A stretch of DNA of 46,450 bases, from positions 1 through 46,450 of the forward strand of contig WGAQ01000159.1 of assembly GCA_015494735.1 (NCBI GenBank), given 5' to 3'. This DNA comes from Caldifarciminota bacterium. GTDB lineage: Bacteria; Hydrothermota; Hydrothermia; LBFQ01; DSFT01. The notes beneath the pieces are model-generated. The model saw only the letters and a program-made list of their open reading frames with translations. It did no database searches and had not been told where the DNA came from. Both the position numbers and the translations under genes were made by a program. Below, one piece after another: positions 24,755-34,039 of this stretch. The stretch's first letter is position 1. Every line of letters starts with the position of its first letter.

Positions 24755-24788
24755 TCAACGGAGCCCGCATCGATTTCCCCGATTCGGG

Positions 24789-24797
24789 TTAAACTTT
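24789..24797 (+). promoter_or_regulatory. TTAAACTTT box before the KhtT-like gene
   Basis: The TAAACT hexamer ends nine bases before the ATG at 24805, with no Shine-Dalgarno sequence. Confidence 0.55.
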
Positions 24798-24804
24798 TTG
24801 AACT

Positions 24805-25287
24805 ATGCGTATCGATTCCTTCGAAATTCCCGGTGTGGGAAAGAGGTACGAATTCCACACGAAGCACGGGGATGTCTTCGTTCTGATAGAGAAGCTGGAT
24901 GGGAAGAGGGAACTCTCCATCCTGAAGGACGATGAGGTGGTGGCAACGGTGGAACTCAGTCCGGAGGAGGCCAACCAGCTGGCCCTCATTCTGGCCCCAT
25001 CCTTCATAACCGATTTCCTGGACAAGAAAATCGACATAATATTCAGGAATGTGGCCATCGATTCCTTCGAGATAAGGGAGGGCTTCTTCGCATCGGGGAA
25101 GACCCTGAGGGAATTGCAACTCAGGAACAGGACAGGCGCATCGATAATATCCATAATGCGGGGCAACGAGATAATCACCAATCCTTCCCCGGATACGGTT
25201 CTGAAACCGGGGGACGTGGTGGTCATGATAGGTAAAAAGGAAGAGGTGGAGAGGGCCCAGAAGTATCTGGCAAAGGGTGATTTCTGA
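24805..25287 (+). CDS. KhtT-like regulatory subunit of a K+/H+ antiporter (TrkA-C domain)
   Basis: The protein has 160 residues. The N-terminal 75 residues match the KhtT-type domain (IPGVGKRYEFHTKHGD), and the C-terminal half is a TrkA-C/RCK_C domain (GKTLRELQLRNRTGASIISIMRG ... LKPGDVVVMIGKKEEVERA). In Bacillus, KhtT controls the antiporter KhtU in response to nucleotides and pH. The next gene encodes such an antiporter and its ATG overlaps this stop (TGATG), so the two should form one complex. Confidence 0.88.
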   Translation: MRIDSFEIPGVGKRYEFHTKHGDVFVLIEKLDGKRELSILKDDEVVATVELSPEEANQLALILAPSFITDFLDKKIDIIFRNVAIDSFEIREGFFASGKTLRELQLRNRTGASIISIMRGNEIITNPSPDTVLKPGDVVVMIGKKEEVERAQKYLAKGDF

Positions 25288-26432
25288 TGGAGCCCATAAT
25301 CGCATTTTCCATAATCTTCCTCCTGATGGTGGGAGCCGTTTTTCTATCGAATGCCCTGAGGACCTCCTACGTTCTGGGATACATTCTGGCGGGATTCCTG
25401 TACGGCCACTTCTTCCACTTCCACAGGGGGGCCATCGACTTCATATTCGAAACGGCGGTGCTCCTCCTGTTCTTCTTCCTGGGTCTGGAGTTCTCCCTGC
25501 GCAAGCTCAGGCCCATCTTCTCCAGCATAATGAAGGTCTCCATAACGGACTTCGTCCTCAACTTCTCCATCGGATTTGCGGCGGGATATCTGATGACGGG
25601 AAACCTGTACCACGCCATCCTGATAGGGGCCATATTCTATCCCAGCAGTTCCATAATAATCGTCAAACTCCTGGAATTGAGGCACCGCTTTTCCAACATA
25701 GAGGCACCTGTCATAGTGGGAACGCTCATCTTCGAGGACATCATGATGATTCTCCTCATAGGGGTAATCGTGGCATTCGGTCCCCAGATTCTGCTCAAAC
25801 TGGCCATAATCCTGACGGCAATCGTCCTCGCATTCATCGCAAACCTGAAACTCAGGCCATATCTCGAAAGTCTCATAAGGAAAATCGAATCCTACACAGT
25901 GGAGGTGAAGACCATCTCCTTCCTCTTCTTCATCTTCTCCCTGTCTGCCCTCTTCAAGAAGATGGACATAACCGCTTCCCTCGGGGCCTTCCTGGTGGGA
26001 GTCATCTTTTCCGACATATCCGAAAGGAGTTTCGAGGAGTCCCTGGGCAACCTGAAGGACATATTCCTGGCCCTGTTCTTCTTCTTCTTCGGATACGAAT
26101 TGTCCCACATCCACTTCACCACCTCCGTACTGGCACCGGCGGTGATACTCTTCCTCCTGTCCATAGCATCCAAAGTGAGCGTATTCTACCTCAGCGGATT
26201 CAGAAGGAAGACCAGATTGAGGGCGGGATTCACGATGGTGCCCAGGGGTGAATTCTCCATACTCCTATCCCATTACGTGCAGGTGGAGGAGGTGAAGGGC
26301 GCCCTGCTTCTCTTCGTTGTCATGAACATATTCTTCGGGACGTTCATGGCGGATAATGCATCCCGCCTCGCATCTCTGGTGGACAGACTTCTGTCCGGAC
26401 TATCGGGAATGTGGAAGAGGACTTCCGCCTGA
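25287..26432 (+). CDS. KhtU-like CPA2-family cation/proton antiporter
   Basis: The protein has 381 residues with about 12 transmembrane helices. It is typical of CPA2 Kef-type exchangers: YILAGFLYGH, FLGLEFSLRKLRP, FYPSSSIIIVKLL, FEDIMMILL and FTMVPRGEFSILL. It lacks a C-terminal RCK domain, which is supplied by the separate KhtT-like protein. It probably exports K+ (or Na+) in exchange for protons, for pH and turgor control. Confidence 0.9.
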   Translation: MEPIIAFSIIFLLMVGAVFLSNALRTSYVLGYILAGFLYGHFFHFHRGAIDFIFETAVLLLFFFLGLEFSLRKLRPIFSSIMKVSITDFVLNFSIGFAAGYLMTGNLYHAILIGAIFYPSSSIIIVKLLELRHRFSNIEAPVIVGTLIFEDIMMILLIGVIVAFGPQILLKLAIILTAIVLAFIANLKLRPYLESLIRKIESYTVEVKTISFLFFIFSLSALFKKMDITASLGAFLVGVIFSDISERSFEESLGNLKDIFLALFFFFFGYELSHIHFTTSVLAPAVILFLLSIASKVSVFYLSGFRRKTRLRAGFTMVPRGEFSILLSHYVQVEEVKGALLLFVVMNIFFGTFMADNASRLASLVDRLLSGLSGMWKRTSA

Positions 26433-26439
26433 CACCATT

Positions 26440-26445
26440 TAAACT
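26440..26445 (+). promoter_or_regulatory. TAAACT (in TTTAAACTTT) before ndk
   Basis: It ends seven bases before the ATG at 26453 and only eight bases after the stop of the antiporter gene, so ndk has its own promoter despite the tight spacing. Confidence 0.55.
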
Positions 26446-26452
26446 TTCGGGC

Positions 26453-26854
26453 ATGAGGACGCTTCTCATGATTAAACCCGATGCTGTGGAAAAGAAAGTG
26501 GTGGGGAAGATTATCTCCATGGTTGAGGAAAGGGGCTTCGATATCAGGGATATGCGCATGAAGAGATTCACAAGGGATGAGGCGGAGAAGTTCTACGAGG
26601 TGCACAGAGGAAAGCCCTTCTTCGAGGAGCTGGTTCAGTTCATCACGAGCGGCCCGGTCGTGGGCCTGTGCCTGGAAGGAGAGGACATAGTGAACAAGGT
26701 GAGGAATTTCATAGGCGCCACGGACCCCTCGAAAGCAGACCCCTGCACGGTAAGGGCCCTCTATGGAACCGATATATCCCGCAACGCAGTGCATGCCTCT
26801 GACTCCCCCGAGAATGCAGAGAGAGAACTGAAATTCTTCTTCGAAAATTGCTGA
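26453..26854 (+). CDS. ndk: Nucleoside diphosphate kinase
   Basis: The protein has 133 residues, the short bacterial form. MIKPDAVEKKVVGKI begins the fold. KPFFEELVQFITSGPVV and the catalytic histidine His114 in NAVHASDSPE are intact. It equilibrates nucleoside triphosphates through a phosphohistidine. The ATG at 26453 is chosen over an in-frame start at 26411, because the extra residues are not conserved and the promoter lies between. Its last codons overlap the TTG start of cdsA. Confidence 0.97.
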   Translation: MRTLLMIKPDAVEKKVVGKIISMVEERGFDIRDMRMKRFTRDEAEKFYEVHRGKPFFEELVQFITSGPVVGLCLEGEDIVNKVRNFIGATDPSKADPCTVRALYGTDISRNAVHASDSPENAERELKFFFENC

Positions 26855-27630
26855 AGAGAACCGTATGGGGCATCACCGCCGCCTTCGTATTCGCGGCGGT
26901 TCTCTTTAAAGGTGGAATCCTGTTCCACCTGTCGGTCATGGCCATAGCCATCCTGGGGCTCGTGGAATACTTCAATATGGTGGAGCGTCTGGGCAGGAAG
27001 CCCTATGAGGGGCTGACCATAGGTGCCACCCTCCTCTTCCTTGCCTCCCTTTACTTCTTCGAATTCAGGCCCCTGGTCCTTGTGACCTTCATCGGTCTCT
27101 TCCTCCTCTTCATCATGGCCATCCCCATATACTACTCGAGGGGCCGCTCCTTCGTGGATGGGGCAGTCTCCATATTCGGATTCATGTACGTGAGTATTCC
27201 CTCGGGCATATTCATCACCCTCCGCCAGATGGACCTGATTCACGCCCTTCTCATAGTGGGCTATACATGGGTGAACGACTCCTTCGCCTTCTTCACGGGC
27301 AAACTCTTCGGGAGGCACAAACTCTCCCCCTCCATCAGTCCGGGGAAGACGTGGGAGGGATTCCTTGGAGGAGCTCTGTTCAGTATGCTATTCGGTTATA
27401 TAATGGGCATATCGGCGGGTCTGCCCCCATGGAAACTGGCCCTCTACGGCCTCATCATGGCCATATTCGGAACCTTCGGGGACCTGGCGGAATCCGTCAT
27501 AAAGAGGGAGGCCGGATTCAAGGATTCCGGGAACTTCATACCGGGCCACGGAGGGGTTCTGGACAGGGTGGATGCCCTCATAATCAACATAATGGCATAT
27601 TACGTCCTGATGACCGTGCTGGGAATCTGA
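26848..27630 (+). CDS. cdsA: Phosphatidate cytidylyltransferase
   Basis: The protein has 260 residues with about seven to eight transmembrane helices. The CdsA signature SVIKREAGFKDSGNFIPGHG followed by GVLDRVDAL is complete. It makes CDP-diacylglycerol from phosphatidic acid and CTP, the branch point to all major phospholipids. The start is a TTG at 26848 inside the end of ndk, indicating translational coupling. No uppS or dxr, the usual neighbours, is present here. Confidence 0.95.
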   Translation: MLKRTVWGITAAFVFAAVLFKGGILFHLSVMAIAILGLVEYFNMVERLGRKPYEGLTIGATLLFLASLYFFEFRPLVLVTFIGLFLLFIMAIPIYYSRGRSFVDGAVSIFGFMYVSIPSGIFITLRQMDLIHALLIVGYTWVNDSFAFFTGKLFGRHKLSPSISPGKTWEGFLGGALFSMLFGYIMGISAGLPPWKLALYGLIMAIFGTFGDLAESVIKREAGFKDSGNFIPGHGGVLDRVDALIINIMAYYVLMTVLGI

Positions 27631-27690
27631 GCATCGCAACTTCTCAAATCCATCCACAGGACATCGGTCCGGAAGCCAGATGAGTAGAGG

Positions 27691-27718
27691 TTGCCAGCGC
27701 TTTTCGTCGGTTTAAAAT
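27691..27718 (+). promoter_or_regulatory. Promoter TTGCCA-N16-TAAAAT before the second C25 peptidase
   Basis: This is the clearest -35/-10 pair in the window: TTGCCA at 27691-27696, a 16-base spacer and TAAAAT at 27713-27718. The box ends seven bases before the ATG at 27726. Confidence 0.6.
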
Positions 27719-27725
27719 TAGTGGC

Positions 27726-30700
27726 ATGTTCGCTCTGCTGGTGATGGCTGTGGGAGGTGGTGTGCATATTCGATACGACGAAAGTATTCTCCGCTCCCTC
27801 CCCACCAATCCCTATCCCGGGGAGCCGGCTCTGCCGGTCGATATAAGGAGATTTACCCTCCCGGGGAATGCCGGGAATGTGAGGGTGGTGGTGGATGACA
27901 TTCGCATGGAGAGAATCGATATCGATTCCGTGGATTTCAACGATACCATAGTAATCGCAATGGAGAGAAGGGATTCCATAATCCCCCTCCCCGCAAAAGC
28001 CCACCTCTCTCCTGTGGTGCTGGAGGGGTACGGGAGGAAAAGGGATTCCACCATAGCAGTGGTGAGAATAAATCCCGTTTACTTCGACGGAAAGAGGGCA
28101 TACAGGATTCGAAGCATCTCCTTTCATCTGGAGTGGGAGGAATTGACCGATAACACGCAGAATCCACTGCCCGACAGTCTCGACTACCTGATACTGACAG
28201 TATCCTGGCTCCATCCATACGTGGATTCGATTGCATATCTCGCGAAGATAAGGGGATTCAGGACCCTGGTCATAGATGTGGACGATATAGCCACGAATCC
28301 AGGACGCATAAGGGACACGATAAAGTACTACTACAGGAACTTCGGCATCAGATACGCATCCATAGTGGCCCACGCCAGCATAGTACATCCATATCTCCTG
28401 AGATTCCACCCGGACAGCGTCCTCTACTGGTACTATCCAACGGGCCCGCTGGTGTACACGGACTTTCCCTATATGGCTCTGGATGGTGATTACTTCACGA
28501 GTCAGGACGAATTCATAGGGGATGGGGATGACAACACGGACATGGTGGCGGACATAGGATTCTCCAGAATACCCGTATCCACCCTGCCGGAGTTGAAGGA
28601 CTACTACACCAAATTCAAGTCCCATGTAATGGGAGAGAATAACACCACACCGGCATCTGTCACGTGTCTGGAGAGCCGCCTCGATGTGGACACCACATCC
28701 TTTTCATGGCTCTGCGAAACAGCCACGTACGGACTGGGAATTCCCCGGATACAGAGGATGTACGAGCCCTACTTCGACTATTTCCTGACACCGCAGGAGT
28801 TCTTCGATTCCCTCAACACCCTGAAGCCCCAGTTCTTCATTTACATCGGGCATTCCAACATAGACAGAATACTGACCACCTACTACCCCCGTCAGGATAT
28901 ATTCACCTCCACATACTACTCCCTCATGGAAAACTACGCCATACCCTTCTCCTACATAGGGGGATGCTGGCCCGGCGACCCCATGAGCGCTTCCATGGCG
29001 GTGAACCTCCCCAGGATAGACGGCAGGGGAAGTCTGTTTTCTATGGGGGCATCCAAACTCGATTACGCCACCAACGAAGCCATAAAGGCCAGGGGAATCC
29101 TCGAGGCCTTCTTCGTATTGAACAGGTCCTTTGCAGGGGATGTGATGAACTATGTCAGGGAGGACTACGTGGGGAGGAGGTACTTCCTTTACGAAATCAT
29201 GACCTATGGGGACCCCACCCTCACCATATACAAATCGAGCCCATCGCCTCCGCCGGCCGAAATCCTGCTTTCGAACAGCGAGGTGGGTGTGGTTGCTTAC
29301 GAGGACTCTCTGATGCTCTCCATAGTGGGAAGACATCTGTACGAAAGGCACATCCTGAATGAAGGGGGCAATTCCATACCCCTGCACGTGAATGCACCGG
29401 AAACTTTGACGGTGTCCATATGGAAACCCGGATACACTCCCATGCTCAGGAAAGTGTTCGTGCTTCCCGATGGGGTGGTCTTCGGGGAGCCCACCATGGG
29501 TGGTATAGCCCTTCCCGGAGACACCATCGCCATTCTGCTCGTCGCGCACAATTACACGGATGAAACCCTTCCCTATTCCCTGCATCTGGAAACCGAGAAT
29601 GCCTATCTGCTGCAGGATAATCTGAGCGGCACCCTTCCACCCCGCTCCGCGGACACCCTGACGGTGAGCCTCATTCCATCCAATGCGGAAACCTTCACCC
29701 TGAGGTTGATTCACGATGGAAGGGTGCAGAGTTACAGGTTTCCCATAGCCGCCCTCTCCCCCCACATAGCAGGTGTGAGGTGGCTCGACGACAGTGCAGA
29801 AGTGGACATATACAATCCCTCCTCCAGGCCCATGAGCCTAAACCTGACGACAGAATTCGAGAGGAAAGTACTGGAAGTGCCCCCTTCGGGAACGGGAAGC
29901 ATAATGCTCTATGCTCCGGATTCATCCCTCACCCTGAGGCTCGAACTTCCGGAGTTCCAGACGAAGGTTACCCTGGTAAGGGCAGAGGGCCCCAATCCTC
30001 CCAAATCCGTAAGGGCATACAGCATACCATCGGGGATACAACTTTACATGGTGAACCTGCCCCCGTCGGCCCATGCGTTCCGAATATACAGGAAGAGGCA
30101 GGGGGACATAAGGGGATATGTGCATGCGGGCATCACCTCTCCGGGTTCCATGGTATTCGTGGATTACCCGGGGGATTATGGAAATTACTGCTACAGGGTC
30201 TCGGCGCTGGACCAGTATATGAACGAAGGGGAGCTGTCGGATGAGGTGTGTGCCAGTCCCGGACCCGATTACGGATTCATGAAACCCATATCGTACGCAG
30301 AGCAAATATATTCTCAACCCGTCGTGGGGCAGTTCGACAGGACCACCCCCTCTTTCGAACTCTTCCTGGTGGGCAATGTGCACATGTCCTTCTACGACTC
30401 CCACGGGTCCCCATACGATGGTTATCCCATAACGACCATGCTGGAGGTGCGGACCAAGCCCGTGGTGGCGGACTACGATGGGGATGGATTCGAGGAGGTA
30501 ATCCTCTCCGGAAAGAGCACGACGGATAACCGCTCCTATATACTGGCGGTGGAACTGGATGGAAGAGTGGATACCCTGTTCACATCGGAGCACCCCTACG
30601 ACTTCGCCCTCTCAGGAGGCCTGCTGGCCGCAGACATGACGGGGGATGGCACTCCGGAAATCGTGTTCAAGAACTACTACGGCAACGACCCCTATGCCCC

Positions 30701-31817
30701 GAGGTTCATCTTCCTCAGCGGGGATTCCCTCATGTTCCAGTTCCGGCTCAACGGCGATGCATTCAACTACATAATCCCCGCCGCCGCCGACATCGACTCC
30801 GACGGAAAATTCGAACTCGTGTTTCTGGATGAGGACAAGCAATTGTACGCTCTCAACGGAGACAGTTCCTTCGTGGATGGTTATCCGGTGGACCTCTCGG
30901 GGGACATACCCGGAACCATAAACTATACGGAGGTTCTGGGAATCGATTCCCTGATAATAGCCATAAGCAGGACATCCGAGGGAGACATATACCTCAGCAA
31001 AATCCAGGTGGATGGAACCCCCATCGGGACCATTCAGGTGGCATCGGGGGCTGTTCACTATTACTGGCAGCACTCCGCTCTCGGGTATATCGATGGGGAC
31101 CGGATACCAGACCTGGCCATCCCCACGAGGGACAGCCTGATTCTGGTGAACGTGGAAGGGGAGCGAATAGCACCATCCCTGTACCAGTACCTGCTGGGCC
31201 CATACACTATGTCCTCCCCGATACTGGCGGACGCCGGACTGGATGGGAAGATCGACATCGTCTTCTCCAATGCATCCATGATACAGGTTTACGAATACGA
31301 TGGTGGACAGTTGAGGGAGTACGCTGGATTTCCCCTGATAATGGCCGATGACTCCACCATGGACAGCGAAGGTTTATTCCCTCCATTCGTGGAGGATGTG
31401 GATGGAAACGGATTCGGGGAGTTATACGTTGCGATGAACAGGCTGGGATACGTGTACCAGATAGAATCGCCTTCATTCCGCGTACTGCCGTGGTCTCAGG
31501 AGTTCTCCAACAGATGGAACACCAGCTGGTACGGATTCGAGCCCCCATCGGTGCCGGTATCGGACGGCGAAGACATCCGTATAAAGCAGCCGGACATCTC
31601 GGTGCATCCGGGATACATAATGCTGCAGGGGCAGGCCGGGATGCCCTACAGTGTGGACATATACAGCATTTCCGGCAGGAGGGTCATGGGTGTCTCCGGG
31701 CAGATACCTGCATCCGGAAGAAGGAGGGTGGACATCGCCCTTCCCGATGGAATTTACGTGGTCAGAGGAAGGGTGGGTGCGCTGTCCATCACCCGGAAGG
31801 TGGTGAACGTAAGATGA
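27726..31817 (+). CDS. C25 (gingipain-family) peptidase with FG-GAP repeats and type IX-like C-terminal domain
   Basis: The protein has 1363 residues. After a leader (MFALLVMAVGGG) and propeptide-like region comes a C25 domain (about 150-510) with catalytic candidates His376 (YIGHSNID) and Cys414 (IGGCWPGDP). Then follow Ig/Fn3-like domains (about 520-840), six FG-GAP-like repeats (for example DYDGDGFEEV, DMTGDGTPEI, DIDSDGKFEL, DVDGNGFGEL) and a final beta domain ending ITRKVVNVR. It is likely a large secreted or cell-surface protease, and perhaps a substrate of the PorU-like sortase encoded at 7574. No in-frame start exists upstream of the ATG. The downstream gene overlaps its stop by 4 nt. 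Confidence 0.85.
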   Translation: MFALLVMAVGGGVHIRYDESILRSLPTNPYPGEPALPVDIRRFTLPGNAGNVRVVVDDIRMERIDIDSVDFNDTIVIAMERRDSIIPLPAKAHLSPVVLEGYGRKRDSTIAVVRINPVYFDGKRAYRIRSISFHLEWEELTDNTQNPLPDSLDYLILTVSWLHPYVDSIAYLAKIRGFRTLVIDVDDIATNPGRIRDTIKYYYRNFGIRYASIVAHASIVHPYLLRFHPDSVLYWYYPTGPLVYTDFPYMALDGDYFTSQDEFIGDGDDNTDMVADIGFSRIPVSTLPELKDYYTKFKSHVMGENNTTPASVTCLESRLDVDTTSFSWLCETATYGLGIPRIQRMYEPYFDYFLTPQEFFDSLNTLKPQFFIYIGHSNIDRILTTYYPRQDIFTSTYYSLMENYAIPFSYIGGCWPGDPMSASMAVNLPRIDGRGSLFSMGASKLDYATNEAIKARGILEAFFVLNRSFAGDVMNYVREDYVGRRYFLYEIMTYGDPTLTIYKSSPSPPPAEILLSNSEVGVVAYEDSLMLSIVGRHLYERHILNEGGNSIPLHVNAPETLTVSIWKPGYTPMLRKVFVLPDGVVFGEPTMGGIALPGDTIAILLVAHNYTDETLPYSLHLETENAYLLQDNLSGTLPPRSADTLTVSLIPSNAETFTLRLIHDGRVQSYRFPIAALSPHIAGVRWLDDSAEVDIYNPSSRPMSLNLTTEFERKVLEVPPSGTGSIMLYAPDSSLTLRLELPEFQTKVTLVRAEGPNPPKSVRAYSIPSGIQLYMVNLPPSAHAFRIYRKRQGDIRGYVHAGITSPGSMVFVDYPGDYGNYCYRVSALDQYMNEGELSDEVCASPGPDYGFMKPISYAEQIYSQPVVGQFDRTTPSFELFLVGNVHMSFYDSHGSPYDGYPITTMLEVRTKPVVADYDGDGFEEVILSGKSTTDNRSYILAVELDGRVDTLFTSEHPYDFALSGGLLAADMTGDGTPEIVFKNYYGNDPYAPRFIFLSGDSLMFQFRLNGDAFNYIIPAAADIDSDGKFELVFLDEDKQLYALNGDSSFVDGYPVDLSGDIPGTINYTEVLGIDSLIIAISRTSEGDIYLSKIQVDGTPIGTIQVASGAVHYYWQHSALGYIDGDRIPDLAIPTRDSLILVNVEGERIAPSLYQYLLGPYTMSSPILADAGLDGKIDIVFSNASMIQVYEYDGGQLREYAGFPLIMADDSTMDSEGLFPPFVEDVDGNGFGELYVAMNRLGYVYQIESPSFRVLPWSQEFSNRWNTSWYGFEPPSVPVSDGEDIRIKQPDISVHPGYIMLQGQAGMPYSVDIYSISGRRVMGVSGQIPASGRRRVDIALPDGIYVVRGRVGALSITRKVVNVR

Positions 31818-32419
31818 TCTGGCTCATAGCAGGGTTCCAGATTGCCCGTCTCCAGTACGAGGGGGGAGGTGACTGGTACAACGACCCGGAGGTCATACCC
31901 AATCTGGTCAGATTCATAAAGCAGCACGTGAATATCGAACTGGAAGATAGTCAGGCGGTGGTGCACGTCTCCAGCCCGGAAATCTTCAACTATCCGGTGG
32001 TCTATCTGACGGGGCACGGGAACCTCTTCTTCAGGGATGTGGATGCGGAGAATCTGAGGAAATATCTGATTTCAGGCGGATTCCTTTACGTGGACGACGA
32101 CTACGGTCTGGATAAGTACTTCCGGAGGGAAATCAGAAAGGTATTCCCGGACAGGGAACTGGTGGAACTCCCGCTGGACCATCCCCTCTTTAGCATATAC
32201 TGGAAGTTCCCCCGCGGACTTCCGAAGATACACGAGCACTATCCGGGACCGCCCAGAGCCTACGGAATATTCTACGGGGGGAGGCTCGTGGTCCTGTACA
32301 CGTACAACTCCAACATATCGGACGGATGGACCGACAGACACGGGGACCCGCCGCAGAAGAGGGAGGAGGCCCTGAAGTTTGGCATGAACATCATCCTCTT
32401 CGCAACTATGTATCAATGA
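31814..32419 (+). CDS. DUF4159 protein, exported
   Basis: The protein has 201 residues. The ATG overlaps the peptidase stop (ATGA). A short leader (MIWLIAGFQIA) is followed by the DUF4159 pattern: YEGGGDWYNDPEVIPNL, VVYLTGHGNLFF, GGFLYVDDDYGLD, FPRGLPKIHEH and a YNSNISDGW end. The family has a class I glutamine-amidotransferase-like fold and occurs near C25 peptidases or MoxR/CoxE-like genes in several phyla; its function is unknown. The coupling suggests it works with, or on, the peptidase. Confidence 0.82.
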   Translation: MIWLIAGFQIARLQYEGGGDWYNDPEVIPNLVRFIKQHVNIELEDSQAVVHVSSPEIFNYPVVYLTGHGNLFFRDVDAENLRKYLISGGFLYVDDDYGLDKYFRREIRKVFPDRELVELPLDHPLFSIYWKFPRGLPKIHEHYPGPPRAYGIFYGGRLVVLYTYNSNISDGWTDRHGDPPQKREEALKFGMNIILFATMYQ

Positions 32420-32480
32420 GATGGCAGGGTATGGAAACGGAGGTGAGTCATCGTTCCACCCTGATGTAAACCCGTCACTT

Positions 32481-32486
32481 TAAACT
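32481..32486 (+). promoter_or_regulatory. TAAACT (in TTTAAACTTT) before pckA
   Basis: It ends eight bases before the ATG at 32495, the same arrangement as for pstS and ndk. Confidence 0.55.
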
Positions 32487-32494
32487 TTTTCATT

Positions 32495-34039
32495 ATGGTT
32501 ATCAAGCGCAATCTCCCGGTAGCAGAACTCTATGAACTATCGCTTAAAAATGGATTGGGGGTCCTTGCCGCACAGGGGCAACTGGTGGTGGATACCCGCC
32601 CCTACACGGGCCGCTCCCCAAGGGACAAGTTCGTGGTGAGGGACGAGTTTACGGAGGACAAAATCTGGTGGGGCGATGTGAACCAGCCCTTCGAGAGGGA
32701 AAAATTCGAGCAGATTCTCCGGGAAGTGAAGGAGTATCTCGAAAAGAAGGATGTCGTTTACGTTCAGGACGGCTTTGCGGGAGCAGACCCGAGGCACAGG
32801 ATTGGGGTACGGGTTATGACAGAGAGCCCTTGGCATGCCATATTCGCCTACAACATGTTCATCAGGCCCACGAAGGAGGAACTGGAGAGATTCGAACCCC
32901 ATCTGACCATATACCACGCACCCTCCTTCAAGGCAGTGCCGGAAAAGCACGGAACCAGGAGCGAGGCGTTCATCGGGATGGACCTGAAGAATCGCATAAT
33001 CGTCATCGTGGGGACATCCTACGGTGGAGAGATAAAGAAGTCCGTCTTCTCCTACCTCAACTACTACTATCCATACGAGAAGGGCATCCTGTCCATGCAC
33101 TGCGGTGCCAACATCGGAAAAGCCGGAGACACCGCCCTCTTCTTCGGCCTATCGGGGACGGGAAAGACCTCCCTCTCCACCGATTCCACCAGGCCCCTCA
33201 TCGGGGACGACGAGCACGGGTGGTCGGATGAAGGTATATTCAACTTCGAGGGGGGCTGCTACGCCAAGGTCATAAAGATTTCCAGGGAGAAGGAGCCGGA
33301 GATTTATCGCGCATCCACCAGATTCGGAACCATACTGGAAAACGTGGTTCTGGATGAGAATCGCATGCCCGACTTCGATGATGGTAGCAAGACCGAAAAT
33401 ACGCGTTCCAGCTATCCCATATACTTCCTCGAGAATGTGAAGGAGGACGGGATGGGCGGACACCCCAGGAATATATTCTTCCTCTCCGCAGACGCCTTCG
33501 GAGTCCTGCCTCCCATAGCCAAGCTCACGAGGGAGCAGGCCATGTACTATTTCCTCTCCGGGTACACCGCCAAGGTGGCGGGAACGGAAAGGGGAATAAC
33601 GGAGCCCGTTGCCACCTTCTCCGCATGCTTCGGAGAGCCCTTCCTTCCGCTTCATCCATTCGAATACGCGAAGATGCTGGGCGAAAAGATAGACAGGTAC
33701 AGCCCCAATATATGGCTGGTGAACACGGGATGGACCGGCGGTCCCTACGGTGTGGGGCACAGGATAGACATAAACTACACCCGCCGGATGATAAGGGCTG
33801 CGCTCAACGGGGAATTGGACAACGTGGAGTACTTCACCATGCCCATATTCGAGCTGAGGGTTCCAAAGCACATAAGGGGCATCCCCGACGAGGTGCTCAA
33901 TCCCCGCGAGACATGGGCAGATAAGGAAGCCTACGACGAGCAGGCGAAGAAACTGGCCAGGATGTTCATAGAGAACTTCAGGAAGTACGAGGACAAAGTC
34001 ACGGAAGACGTGAAGAAAGCAGGACCATGGATGGTTTGA
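32495..34039 (+). CDS. pckA: Phosphoenolpyruvate carboxykinase (ATP)
   Basis: The protein has 514 residues. Signature elements are TGRSPRDKFVV (substrate Arg), the P-loop GLSGTGKT (218-225) with STD following, GDDEHGWSD (metal site), FEGGCYAK and NTGWTGGPYGVG. It converts oxaloacetate and ATP to PEP and CO2 in gluconeogenesis, or runs in reverse in some anaerobes. It is the first gene of a unit with a CcdA protein and a propeller-like protein, overlapping the former by 13 bases. Confidence 0.97.
   Translation: MVIKRNLPVAELYELSLKNGLGVLAAQGQLVVDTRPYTGRSPRDKFVVRDEFTEDKIWWGDVNQPFEREKFEQILREVKEYLEKKDVVYVQDGFAGADPRHRIGVRVMTESPWHAIFAYNMFIRPTKEELERFEPHLTIYHAPSFKAVPEKHGTRSEAFIGMDLKNRIIVIVGTSYGGEIKKSVFSYLNYYYPYEKGILSMHCGANIGKAGDTALFFGLSGTGKTSLSTDSTRPLIGDDEHGWSDEGIFNFEGGCYAKVIKISREKEPEIYRASTRFGTILENVVLDENRMPDFDDGSKTENTRSSYPIYFLENVKEDGMGGHPRNIFFLSADAFGVLPPIAKLTREQAMYYFLSGYTAKVAGTERGITEPVATFSACFGEPFLPLHPFEYAKMLGEKIDRYSPNIWLVNTGWTGGPYGVGHRIDINYTRRMIRAALNGELDNVEYFTMPIFELRVPKHIRGIPDEVLNPRETWADKEAYDEQAKKLARMFIENFRKYEDKVTEDVKKAGPWMV

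Noticed and set aside
24609..24770. N-terminal extension of the 117-residue hypothetical protein to 171 residues
   Set aside because: The added 54 residues have implausible composition, while another frame there reads like protein and ends at the ATG with a TAATG overlap.
31490..31813. Extension of the DUF4159 gene upstream into the C25 peptidase gene
   Set aside because: The open frame exists but overlaps 300 bases of a well-supported gene; the ATG overlapping the stop codon is the natural start.
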